In this document: piece after piece, positions 55,094 through 64,000 of the stretch
Layout of the letters: every line of letters begins with the position of its first letter
Position numbering within the stretch: position 1 is the first letter of the stretch
From: Elephas maximus indicus
Lineage: Eukaryota > Chordata > Mammalia > Proboscidea > Elephantidae
Direction of reading: 5' to 3'
NCBI RefSeq assembly: GCF_024166365.1
Contig: NC_064839.1
Span: forward strand, 37,026,378-37,090,377
DNA length: 64,000 bases
The notes under the pieces: model-generated
Databases searched by the model: none
Told to the model about the DNA's origin: nothing
Seen by the model: only the letters and a program-made list of their open reading frames with translations
Translations under genes and position numbers: made by a program

Positions 55094-58085
55094 TTATCTA
55101 GAAAGTGACTCCCCCTCTCTCCCCCTCCCATCCCTGGTAACCGTCAAAGAACGTTGTTTTCTGTGTGTGTGCCTATTCTTGATTTTTTTAAATAAAATTG
55201 GTGCCATCCAATATCTGTTCTTTTGAGATTGACTTATTTCACTCAATATAATGTCCTCCAGATTTATCCACATTATAAGATGCTTCGTGGACTTGTTATT
55301 CTTTATAGTTGCATAGTATTCCGTTATATGTATGCCCATAGTTTACTTATCCATTCATCCATTGATGAGTAAGTACTTAGGTTGTTTCCATTTTGCTGTT
55401 GTTAATAATGCTGCAGTGGGCATAGGTGTGCCTACGTCTATTCATTTCAGGGCTGTTAATTCTGCAGGATGTATACCTAGTAGTGGGATTGCTGGGTCAT
55501 AAGGTATTTCTATTTCTAGCTTTTTGAGAAGTGCCATATTGTTTTCCATAGTGGTTGTATAATTTTGAATTCCCACTAGCAATGTGAAAGTGTTCCAGTG
55601 TCCCCACAACCTCACTAGCATTTGTTGTTTTCTGTTTTTTTGATCATTGCCATCTTTGTAGGGGTGAGATAGTATCTCGTTATAGTTTTGATTTGCCTCT
55701 CACTAATGGCTAATGATCACAAGCATTTTTTCATGTATTTGTTGGCTACCTGAATGTCCTCTTTGGTCAATTTCCTGTTCATGTCCTTTGCCCATTTTTT
55801 AAAAATTGGATTGTTTGTTTTTTTGTTGTTGAGTTATTGAAGTTTTCTATATATTTTAGAAAGTAGACTTTTATCAGATGCATCTTTGCCAAAGATTTTT
55901 TCCCAGTCTGCAGGTTCTCTTTTTACTCCCTTGGTAAAATCTTTTGATGGACATAGGTATTTAATTTTTTAGAAGTTTCCAGTTATCTAATTTATCTTCT
56001 GTCATTCTTGGATTTTTTTTGGTTTTGTTTGGTACTCAATTTATGCCAAAGATTAGATTCGATAGTTTTGACCTTGTTTTCTTCCAGGAGCTTTATGGTT
56101 TTAGCTTTAATATTTAGATCTTTGAGCCATTTTAAGTTAGTTTTTGCACATGGTGTAATGTATGGATCTTGATTCATTTTTTTGTGTATGGATATCTACT
56201 TTTGCCAGCATTCCTCGATAAAGAGACTGTTTCTTTCACATTGAATAGAATTTGACCCTTTGTTGAAGATCAGCTGCCCAAAGATAGATGGATTTACTTC
56301 TGGGTTCTCAATTCTATTCCATTGGTCTATGTGTCTGTCATTGTGCCAGTACCAGGCTGTTTTGCAAGTTTTGAGATAGGGAAATGAGGACCCTCCTACT
56401 TTGTTATTCTTCTTCAATATTGCTTTTGCTATTTGGGGCCTCTTTTCTTTCCATATAAAGTTGGAGATTAGTTTTCTCCATTTCATTAAAAAATGTTGCT
56501 GGGGTTTGGATCAGAATTACATTACATCTATTGATCACTTTTGATAGTATTGACATTTTCACAATGTTAAGTCTTCCAGTTCATGAGCATGGAATGTTTT
56601 TCCATTATGTAGGTCTCTTCTAGTTTCTTGAAATAGTGTTTTATGATTTCCCTTGTGTAAGTCTTTTACATCCCTGGTTAGGTTTATTCCTAGGTATTGT
56701 ACCCTTTGGGGGGCTATTGTAAATGGTATTGATTTCTCGATTTCCTTTTCAGAGTTCTCCTTGTTAGTGTAGAGGAATCCAATTGATATCTGTGTGTTGA
56801 TCTTGTACCCTGCCATTTTGCTGAATTCTCTATAGTTCCAATAACTTCCTTGTGGAGTCTCTGGGATTTTCTATGTATAGAATCATGTCATCCGTGAATA
56901 AGAATAGTTCTACTTCTTCCTTTCCAATTTGGATACTGTTTATTTCTTTTTCTTGCCTTATTGCTCTAGCTAGAACTTCCAGTACAATATTGAATAGGAG
57001 TGATGAAAAAGGGCATCCTTGTCTTGTTCCCACTGTCAAGGGGTGTGTTCTTAATGTTTCTCCATAGAGAGTAATGTTAGCTGTTTCTTTTACTCTATGG
57101 CCTTAATAACGGAGGATTTTCCCTTCTTTTCCTATTTTGCTAGGAGTTTTTATCAGGAAAGGTGCTGGATGTTATCAAACTTATTAATTTTGACCTTTTC
57201 TTCTTTCTTGATTTGTGCATTTATTTTTATAAATTCTCCTCTGAGCACTGCTTTTGCTGTGTTCCAAAGGTTTTTGTATGTTGTATTTTCATCCTTATTT
57301 GATTTTAAGAATTTTTAAATTTTTTCTATTACCCAAAAGTTTTTAAGTATGGTGTTACTCAGTTTCCATGTATTTTTTTCTCCTCGTTCTTTGTTATCGA
57401 TTTCTAGTTTTATGATCAGAGAGGATGCTTTGTATTATTTTGATGCTTTTGAATTATTAAGGCTTGCTTTGTGGCCTAATGTATGGTCTGTTCTGGAAAA
57501 TGATCCATACACATTGGAGAAGAATTTGTGCTGTGCTTATGTTGGACAGTATGTTCTGTATATGTTTATGAGGTCAAGTTGTTTTGATTGTGTTAGTTAG
57601 ATCTTCTATATCACTGCTGAGTTTATTTTTAGTTCTGCCCATCATCGAAAGTAGTGTGTTAATGTCTTCTTTTATTATTGTAGAGCTTTGTATTTCTCTT
57701 TGCAATTTTGTTAGTTTTATGTATTTTGGAGCTCTGTCATTGGGTGCATAAATATCTATTACGGTTATGTCCTTTTGGTGGATTGAGCCTTTAATCATTA
57801 TATAATCCCTTCCTTGTCTCTAATAATGGATTTTGACTTAAAGTATATTTTATCAGAAATTATTATTGCCACTTCCACTCTCTTTTGGTTACTGTTTGTG
57901 TGATGTATTTTTCTCCATCCTTTGATTTTTAACCTATTCATGTCTTTGTGTCTAAGGTGTGTCTCTTGGAGGCAACATATTGATGGGTCTTTTTTAAATC
58001 CATTCTGCCACTGTCTCTCAACTGGTGCATTTAATCCATTTACATTCAGTTTGATTATCTGTAGGTATGAATTAACTCTTGCCAT
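55094..58085 (-). pseudogene. L1 ORF2 relic with deleted centre
   Basis: Starts with the endonuclease N-terminus (57798-58085; 'NVNGLNAP', 'CCLQETHL', 'LKIKGWRK') and 'DIYAPNDRAPKYI' in the frame at 57574-57798. The region about 57100-57570 is scrambled and lacks the rest of the endonuclease and the first part of the RT. RT resumes at 56830-57039 ('[16 protein letters not shown]', then FTDDM where active copies usually have FADD). The C-terminal frames are at 56559-56816, 56196-56486, 55992-56177 and 55094-55339 ('EYYATIKN'). Not functional. Confidence 0.85.
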
Positions 58086-58109
58086 TTTGTTACGCTTTTT
58101 ATTGTGGTG

Positions 58110-59441
58110 TTAACAGTTTCTTTGTTCCATTTTATTTTCTATGCTGAGTTCTTTTTGTTTCTGGATTTTCATTTCCATCATTGTTGTTGAGTTTATGTTT
58201 GCTGAGTCTTTTTAATTTTTCTTTGTGGTTTTTTTTTGGGGGGGTAGGGGTAAGTAGGTTTATTAATTTTCTTTGAGGTTACTCTGGAATTTACTTTTCT
58301 CCTTCTAAGTTTAAAACAGCCTGTTATATCTTGGTATCACCTTGACTTCTCCATATGGAGAATGATAACTACATCGTTTATCCCCTCTCTTTGTTTTGAG
58401 GTTGTCATCATTTACATATTGACATCTCTGGTTCCCTGTTCTCAGTTTTTCAGTTTATTTTCTATTTGAGAATTCTTTGTCTCGGTTGGTATATGGGTGA
58501 CGTTATCATGTGTCTTCATTTCAGGTTGTTGTCAGGTGTTGTTGGTTCTCTGTCCAAAGGACTCCCTTTAATATTTCTTGTAAGGTTGGTATGGTTTTCA
58601 AAATTACTTTAATTTTGTTTATTTGGGAATGTTCTGGTTTTGCCTTCATATTTGAAAGACAATTTTGCTGGATATATGATTCATGGTTGGTAATTCTTTT
58701 CTTTCAGGGTCTTATATATGTCATCCTACTGCCTTCTTGCTTGCATGGTTTTTGCCAAGAAGTCATATTGGTGTTCCTTTGTAGACGTATTTTGATTTTT
58801 CATGAGCTGCTCTCAGAATTATTTCTTTGTCTTTGGTTTAGTAAGTTTGATTATGATATGTCTTGGTGACTTTCTTTTGAGGTCTATCCTGTATGGGGTT
58901 TATTGAGCTTCTTGGATTGAAATCTTCTCTTTTTTCATGATATTACAGTAGTTTTCTGTCAATAAATCCTCAAAAATTCTCTGTGCTCCCCCCCCTTCTG
59001 GAATTTCAAGTACGTGTAAAATTTGCCTCTTGATAGTGTTCCATATAACTCTTAGGCTTTTTTCACTTTTCTTCATTCTTTTTTCTGATTATTTCTCAAA
59101 CAAGTTAGTGTCAAGGAATTTGTCCTCTATTTTGCTGATTTTTTCTTCTATTGCTTCAATTCTACTGTGTCCTGTTGAATTATCTACTTCTGATATTTTA
59201 TTGTTAATCTTTTAGATTTATAGTTGTTTTTGTGTAGTTTCTACTTGTTTATTTTGTCTTTTTGCTCTTGCACTGATTTCCTGAATTCTTCTAGGGTTTT
59301 ATCTGTGTTTCCGTTGATCTCTTTGAGGATCCTGTATATAAGTCTTTTGAATTCCTTATCAAGAAGTTCTGTTACCTCAGGAAAGTTCTCTGCCCCTTTA
59401 TTTTGGTCACTTATTTGAGCCATCTTATCCTGATTCTTCAT
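58110..59441 (-). pseudogene. L1 ORF1 relic and inter-ORF region
   Basis: The N-terminus survives as an open frame of 66 codons at 59241-59441 ('MAQISDQNKGAENFPEV', Lys/Glu-rich, coiled-coil-like). The downstream part towards 58110 is decayed L1 sequence in L1 order. ORF1 normally encodes an RNA-binding chaperone. Confidence 0.7.
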
Positions 59442-59792
59442 ATGATTTGTTATTGTCTGTTATCTCCAAGGCATTAAGGTGTTATTTATTGATTGATGGT
59501 ATGTTTCTTTGTTTCATCTTGATTTCTTGTTTTGTTTTGGCATGGGTGAGTCAGGCATGCTTCATTGATCACTCATCTGATGGCACGAGTGTGCTCACCA
59601 CCTGCCTCTGGGTGAGCAGGGTTGCAGTGGGCAGGGCAAGCCTGTGTCATTGTTCACTGGGTGGGCAAGATGGCTCAGGGTGCACTGGGTGGGCACTAGC
59701 TATCACCTGTTGTTGGTCCAGCAGTATGGCAGTACTCACAGCCACTCACCAGGTGGGCGGAGCAGTGGCCAGGCTATGTGGCAGGTGGCCGG

Positions 59793-60065
59793 GACTGCTG
59801 GAGCATTCCCACGCAGCTCAGCAAGGTGAATTAGTGGTTAGGGGTGAGGTCAGGCAGCCAGGGGTGCCAGAGCACTCTTGTGCTGCTCAGCGGGGCAACT
59901 TTGTGGGTGGGAGGGTGGGGGTGGGCGCTGGGGGTGCCAGAGTGCTCTTGTGCTGCTTGGTGGGGTGGGTTCGTGGGTGGGGTGCAGGGATGGATGGCTG
60001 GGAGCTCCCGAGTGCTGCTACTCAGTGGGTGGGTGGGGGATGGTGGATGGGGATGGGCAGGAGGG
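59793..60065 (-). repeat. About four 70-bp monomer-like repeats in L1 5' UTR
   Basis: Units start at about 59793, 59863, 59933 and 60001. The two central ones begin GGTGCCAGAG and share 'ctcttgtgctgct' with period exactly 70. The outer two are diverged but align ('gggactgctggagcat', 'ctcccgagtgctgcta'). G-rich on the plus strand (C-rich in L1 sense). Long frames of 136-220 codons on the plus strand across this region are composition artefacts. Confidence 0.7.
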
Positions 60066-60759
60066 AAAAGAAGAAGGGATTGGTACTGTGGGGATGGTTG
60101 TGCTTCTAATCACCAGGAGTGTGGGAGGAAGGGGAGCTTGCTCCTCTGGTCATCAGGCAAGGGTGCCTGGGCACTTCCCATTGGCTGTAGCCAGCAAAAA
60201 GAACCTGGTCCTGATCAGGTGGCGGGGGGGATTGCCAGTAGTCTGGTTAGGTAGGGGATCTCCTGTTGATACTCTGCAAATATATTACTCCATGTGTGCC
60301 ACTCACCCCAATTTTCTGGGACTGCCACTGGTAAGTACCCCTGTTGCTGGATCCTGGCTACTTCTCTGCTCAGTGGATGCCAGGGCCCCTGGAGCTCTCA
60401 CCTGCCTTCCTATACTTTCCCTCCTTAGATCCAGTTTATGTCCGGCTCACCATGCTTCTTTCCAGGTATGTTAATGCAGTTTCTCTGTCTCCTGTTAAGA
60501 ATTCCATGTAGTTCCTTATCCAGGATCACTGCTGGCTTTGTCCCAAGATGGCCATGCTGTGCTGGTTTGGCTGGCAGGGTACCTCTGCTCTGTATCTCTC
60601 CTTGTTCACTGTTTTCAATCAGTTTCTTCTTCCAATAGGTGTCTAATCTAATTCTTTATCCTTTCATTTGATGCTCATGGTTCTAGGATTGTCCTCTCTA
60701 CCTATTTTACTTGGTTTCTTGAATCTTTGCTGTAGAGGTATGCAAGGTGTGTCTGACTG

Positions 60760-60780
60760 AGCCACCGTCTTGGCTCCTCC
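60760..60780 (-). promoter_or_regulatory. L1 5' terminus with YY1-like site
   Basis: In L1 sense the first bases are GGAGGAGCCAAGACGGTGGC. The CCAAGACGGTGGC word is one substitution from the YY1 core AAGATGG that directs start-site choice in human L1. It marks the element as reaching its natural 5' end. Confidence 0.5.
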
Positions 60781-60929
60781 TTGAAAGATGTGTTTTTAAA
60801 GAAGTAAATTAAAATCTCATTAATATTTCAGTGAGAATATTTTGTGCTTATCTGTTTCATCTCTGTTTTTGACCTGTGGCTTAGAGTTCACAGCATGAAG
60901 GAGATGGTGAAATCTGTTAACCATAAAAT

Positions 60930-61880
60930 GTTAATTATAAGTAAATTACAGCACAAACGTTCAATCAGCCACATTAATTCTACATAAAGTGAATTATCGT
61001 AGCAGAAAATTTTAAAATGTGACTGAATTTTGTAATCTTCAGTCTCCTTTTTCTACCTCTCACGCTCACCCTGATTCCCATGTGTTTATTCCAGAAATGC
61101 TGAGCTCTTTGTGTAGTGCTGAGCTCATCCTACTTACTGTGTTTTTAAAGTTAAATGCAGTGTGTAGCCCCTGTCTCTCCAAGTGATTCTGAATTGTACA
61201 TAATTCTGCCCCATGGCAACTTAAATGGAAGCTTTGATATTTCTCAAGCAGAGAGTTCGGCTCTTAGAACGAAGGGGTTGAGTTCTTCAGATGGAATAAT
61301 TCTCTCCTAGATAAATACGCGTGCCTTTGGACACTGTTTTGAGAGATATATACACAAATAATGTACACCTTCTACATTTGTTTGCCAGCCATGCCCTCTC
61401 TCTGCAAGTCACCCTAACAAGCCCCACTATGCTAATCCTTTTCTACATGTTGCTGTAAAAAAAAAAAAAAATTAGCATGCTCATCAAAATACCTTCTGGG
61501 AGAGGACACAGCCAGCAAACAAACACAGAAAGTGCAAGTTATTTGCATAGAAGTATGGTATCTGGTATCTACCCCTGTCTTGAGGTCTATTGTAAAGTTA
61601 CAAACTAAAAAAAAAAAGTGCTTTTATGGCCCAAAACAAATGGACCTCGCATTTGGGATCATTTCTCAGTAACAGAAATGCTGAGAGATTAAAAAATCTT
61701 GCCGGAGAGCAATAAATACCAAAATAATAATTTACAAAGCATTTGAAGCATCCAGAGTATAAGTGGCTCATTCTGTCAACTATGCTAATTGTACGTTAGT
61801 AGAAAAACACTACCGCTTCCCTGAACAAGTGCCCGTATGTATTCATGTTGTAATTAGAAACAAGGATGCTGCTCAGTATT
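60930..61880. promoter_or_regulatory. Large candidate conserved non-coding block
   Basis: About 950 bp of repeat-free DNA with CpGs retained in AT-rich context (acaaacgtt, ttatcgtag, gttcggctc, gaacgaagg, tacgcgtgcc, cctcgcat, tgccggag, gtacgttag, taccgcttcc, gcccgtatg). Perfect octamer ATTTGCAT at 61541-61548; CTTTTATGGC at 61621-61630 resembles CDX/posterior-HOX sites; ACATTAATTC and GTAATTAG words are present. A-runs at about 61457-61471 and 61606-61617 interrupt it. Enhancer role is inferred. Confidence 0.45.
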
Positions 61881-63267
61881 AACAGGATGTTTAACCCAGT
61901 AAAGTGCTATTAGGTCCTGGACACAGGAGAAGCCATAGATTTTGCAAAATACCTGGAAAGAAAAAAACAAAATCCTTTTTATTATTTAGTGCTGCAGAAA
62001 GCCAAATGAGTTGAAGTAACAAGTAGTCTAGAAGAATCCTATCTAGGAGTTCCTGGCTCCTAGTTGTCCTCCATTCTAATGTATTTTTTGGCAGATCTGG
62101 CCTTCCTCCTGACACTCAGCAAGGCCCACTGTATCTCTGTAAGCCTTGGATGTTTACTTTGGAAATTTGGATCACATTCTGGAGGATGCCCATTTTGGAC
62201 CAAATATCCATTGTCTTCAAGTCAGAAACTCTGGACTCTCTCCTAGCCTCATCTCATCCACTGTGGCAACATTATTGTGCTAGGTAACTACTCTGTGACC
62301 TCATGAGAACTTTCTAACTTAGTGGAGCACAAAGCATTGCACCTGCATTGCTTCCCTACCAATATCTGACTTGTCTTTGAGGGATCAGTATTCCCATTAG
62401 TTGGACACAGAGCCTTTGCTTTGTTCCCTGAGATAAGCCATTTCGTTTAATATCCCTTGAAACCCAACACAAGGCTGAAGCAGCCAAGAAGAGAAATGAA
62501 ATATATTAACAAGGGACATGCAGAAAAGGGAATCAAAGCTTTATTAAGAGAAAAAGACTCCCACTATGAGAGGGATGAGAGAAGGAATTTCCAATTTTCT
62601 AATGGCAGAAGCCGTTAATCTGCAAATGTACGCAGGCACTGGTCAGTTCTCTTTTAATATGTTCAGAAAACCTTGAGGATTAAAATATCTGAGAAAGTCT
62701 GAGTTAGGGATCTGGCATCATTAAGAGAAAAGGAGCGTCAGCTTCCAAAAAGGCTAGATCTTCTAAATAAAATCTTAGAATAAACAGTGTAATGAAGTTA
62801 AATGACAGCTACTTTCATTTTAAACCACAGGCAAAATTATGGAAAAAAAAAAACAAAAAAGATTGTGAAGCTTCCGTTATCATTTTCTCCTTTATTTTGC
62901 CTCAGGTTCCCAGTGCAGGCTTTCTGCATCTTCCAGCATCTACTGTCCTTTTCTGTCATTTAGAAAACCATAAACCCATTCAGACCAAGGTGTTAGAAGC
63001 CTATATTTTTTCTTTTATAGAAAAATAACTTTATTGTTTTTGTAAAAAATGGTACACATTCACTTTATAAAATTAAAAATTGTAAAGTACAAAGAAAAAA
63101 GCAAAATTCCATTAAAAATTTTACCACCTTTACTCATCTTACAGATTTGGTGACTCTTCTTAAGCATTTCTTTACTATGTATCTATAAAAGAAAAGAGAG
63201 GGAGGTGAGAGATAAAGAATGAAAGGCTCAAAAAGATAGAAAAATTGAGATTTTAAAAAGAGATTAT
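61881..63267. other. Intergenic DNA, AT-rich towards the right
   Basis: Contains A-runs near 62842-62860 and a very AT-rich patch at about 63005-63110. A retroposed cDNA or transposon is possible there but not recognised. Confidence 0.4.
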
Positions 63268-64000
63268 GCAAAAAGCACAAAATAATAAATGTTGGAGAGG
63301 TTGTGGAGAGACTGGAACACTTATACACTGCTGGTGGAAATGTAAAATGGTATAACCACTTTGGAAATCGATTTGGCGCTTCCTTAAAAGACTAGAAATA
63401 GAACTACCATACAATCCAACAATCCCACTCCTTGGGATATATCCTAGAGAAATAAGAGCCTTTATACGAACAGATATATGCATACCCATATTCATTGCAG
63501 CACTGTTTACAATAGCAAAAAGTTAGAAGCAACCAAGGTGCCCATCAACAGATGAATGGATAAGTAAACTATGGTATATTCACACAATGGAATACTACGC
63601 ATCGATAAGGAACAATGATGAATCCATGAAACATTTCATAACATGGAGAAATGTGGAAGACATTATGCTGAGTGAAATTAGTCAGTTGCAAAAGGACAAA
63701 TATTGTAGAAGACCACTGTTATAAGAACTGGAGAAATAGTTTAAACAGAGAAAAAATATTCTTTGATGGTTATGAGAGGGGGCGGGGAGGGAGGGAGAGG
63801 GGTTTTCACTAATTAGATAGTAGATAAGTTTTCTTTTAGGTAAAGGGAAAGACAACATGCAATACAGGAGAGGTCCACACAACTGGACTAAACCAAAATC
63901 AAAGAAGTTTCCTGAATAAACTGAATGCTTCGAAGGCCAGTGAAGCAGGGGCAGGGGTTTCGGGACCATGGCTTCAGGGAACATCTAAGTCAATTGGCAT
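63268..64000 (+). mobile_element. Young 5'-truncated L1, runs off the window
   Basis: Begins in the ORF2 C-terminal region ('caaaataataaatgttggag') and continues into the same 3' UTR as the L1 at 49670. ORF2 carries in-frame TAA at 63353-63355 and TAG at 63524-63526, at codons that are CAA and TGG in the other copy. The G-rich 3' UTR patch is at 63778-63802. The 3' end lies beyond base 64000. Confidence 0.92.

Larger units (their letters stand above)
53993..60780 (-). mobile_element. L1 with both ends, minus strand, internally decayed
   Basis: On the minus strand the element runs from a 5' end at about 60780 (GGAGGAGCCAAGACGG), through a GC-rich 5' UTR, ORF1 (start about 59441) and ORF2 (start about 58085, end about 55094), to a long 3' UTR related to that of the young L1s. 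It ends in a decayed A-tail at 53993-54011. TGAAAGTTGTG (53982-53992) and TGAAAGATGTG (60782-60792) are the probable target duplication, with one mismatch. It also contains a later SINE. ORF2 lacks a central part. Confidence 0.85.

Noticed and set aside
57097..59418. Several plus-strand frames rich in Phe/Leu/Ser, e.g. 58510-58869
   Set aside because: Antisense shadows of a minus-strand L1.
59793..60065. CpG island promoter of a host gene
   Set aside because: The GC-rich stretch lies entirely within L1 between its 5' end and ORF1, and CpG density is modest.
59447..60474. Overlapping frames of 136-220 codons on the plus strand
   Set aside because: They run antisense through the GC-rich 5' UTR of a minus-strand L1. 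They are Gly/Trp/Val-rich with no domain and owe their length to low AT content and tandem repeats.

Overview
The window is mammalian nuclear DNA with no convincing protein-coding host gene. The dispersed repeats point to an elephant-like afrotherian. A tRNA-derived SINE (consensus-like phrases GGTGGCATAGTGGTTAAG, CAGTTCGAATCCACCAG and GAGTCGGAATCGACTC) occurs about 20 times. It shares its 3' tail with an RTE/BovB-type LINE that is also abundant here. L1 copies belong to a lineage with a distinctive long 3' UTR. The species call rests on remembered repeat families, not on a search.

Layout. 1-10.6 kb: a candidate conserved regulatory block with an RFX X-box (~0.85-1.15 kb), then intergenic DNA carrying SINEs, two RTE copies, a nested SINE-in-SINE insertion and a 42-bp tandem duplication. 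10.6-16.3 kb: three blocks that look like conserved non-coding elements (CNEs), separated by old MIR and SINE copies. 16.3-20.7 kb: MIR, L2 and LTR-type relics. 20.7-22.5 kb: the densest CNE cluster, with retained CpGs and SOX/TCF/POU-type motifs. 22.5-35.3 kb: SINEs, MIR/MER5 relics, a decayed hAT-transposase-like sequence (26.9-28.9 kb) split by an L1 tail, and a solo LTR. 36.1-38.05 kb: the 3' part of an ERVL-type provirus (integrase and dUTPase remnants plus 3' LTR) inserted in a MIR. 39.3-40.3 and 44.8-45.3 kb: two more CNE blocks on either side of an old L1 interrupted by two RTE insertions. 47.0-47.7 kb: a 199-nt pure purine tract and a splice-site-bounded exon candidate. 49.7-51.7 kb: a young 5'-truncated L1. 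53.1 kb: a solo LTR with a perfect 5-bp duplication. 54.0-60.8 kb: a complete-ended but internally decayed L1 on the minus strand, whose 5' UTR carries about four 70-bp monomer-like repeats. 60.9-61.9 kb: a strong CNE block. 63.27 kb to the end: the start of another young 5'-truncated L1.

The picture is a gene-poor interval near an unidentified developmental gene: islands of apparently constrained, homeodomain/POU/SOX-rich DNA in a background of transposon layers. I found no new molecular system. The most original leads are the monomer-like L1 promoter repeats, the family of internally deleted RTE elements, the hAT-like pseudogene and the CNE islands. Conservation was judged by eye from base composition, CpG retention and motif texture. 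No alignment was possible.
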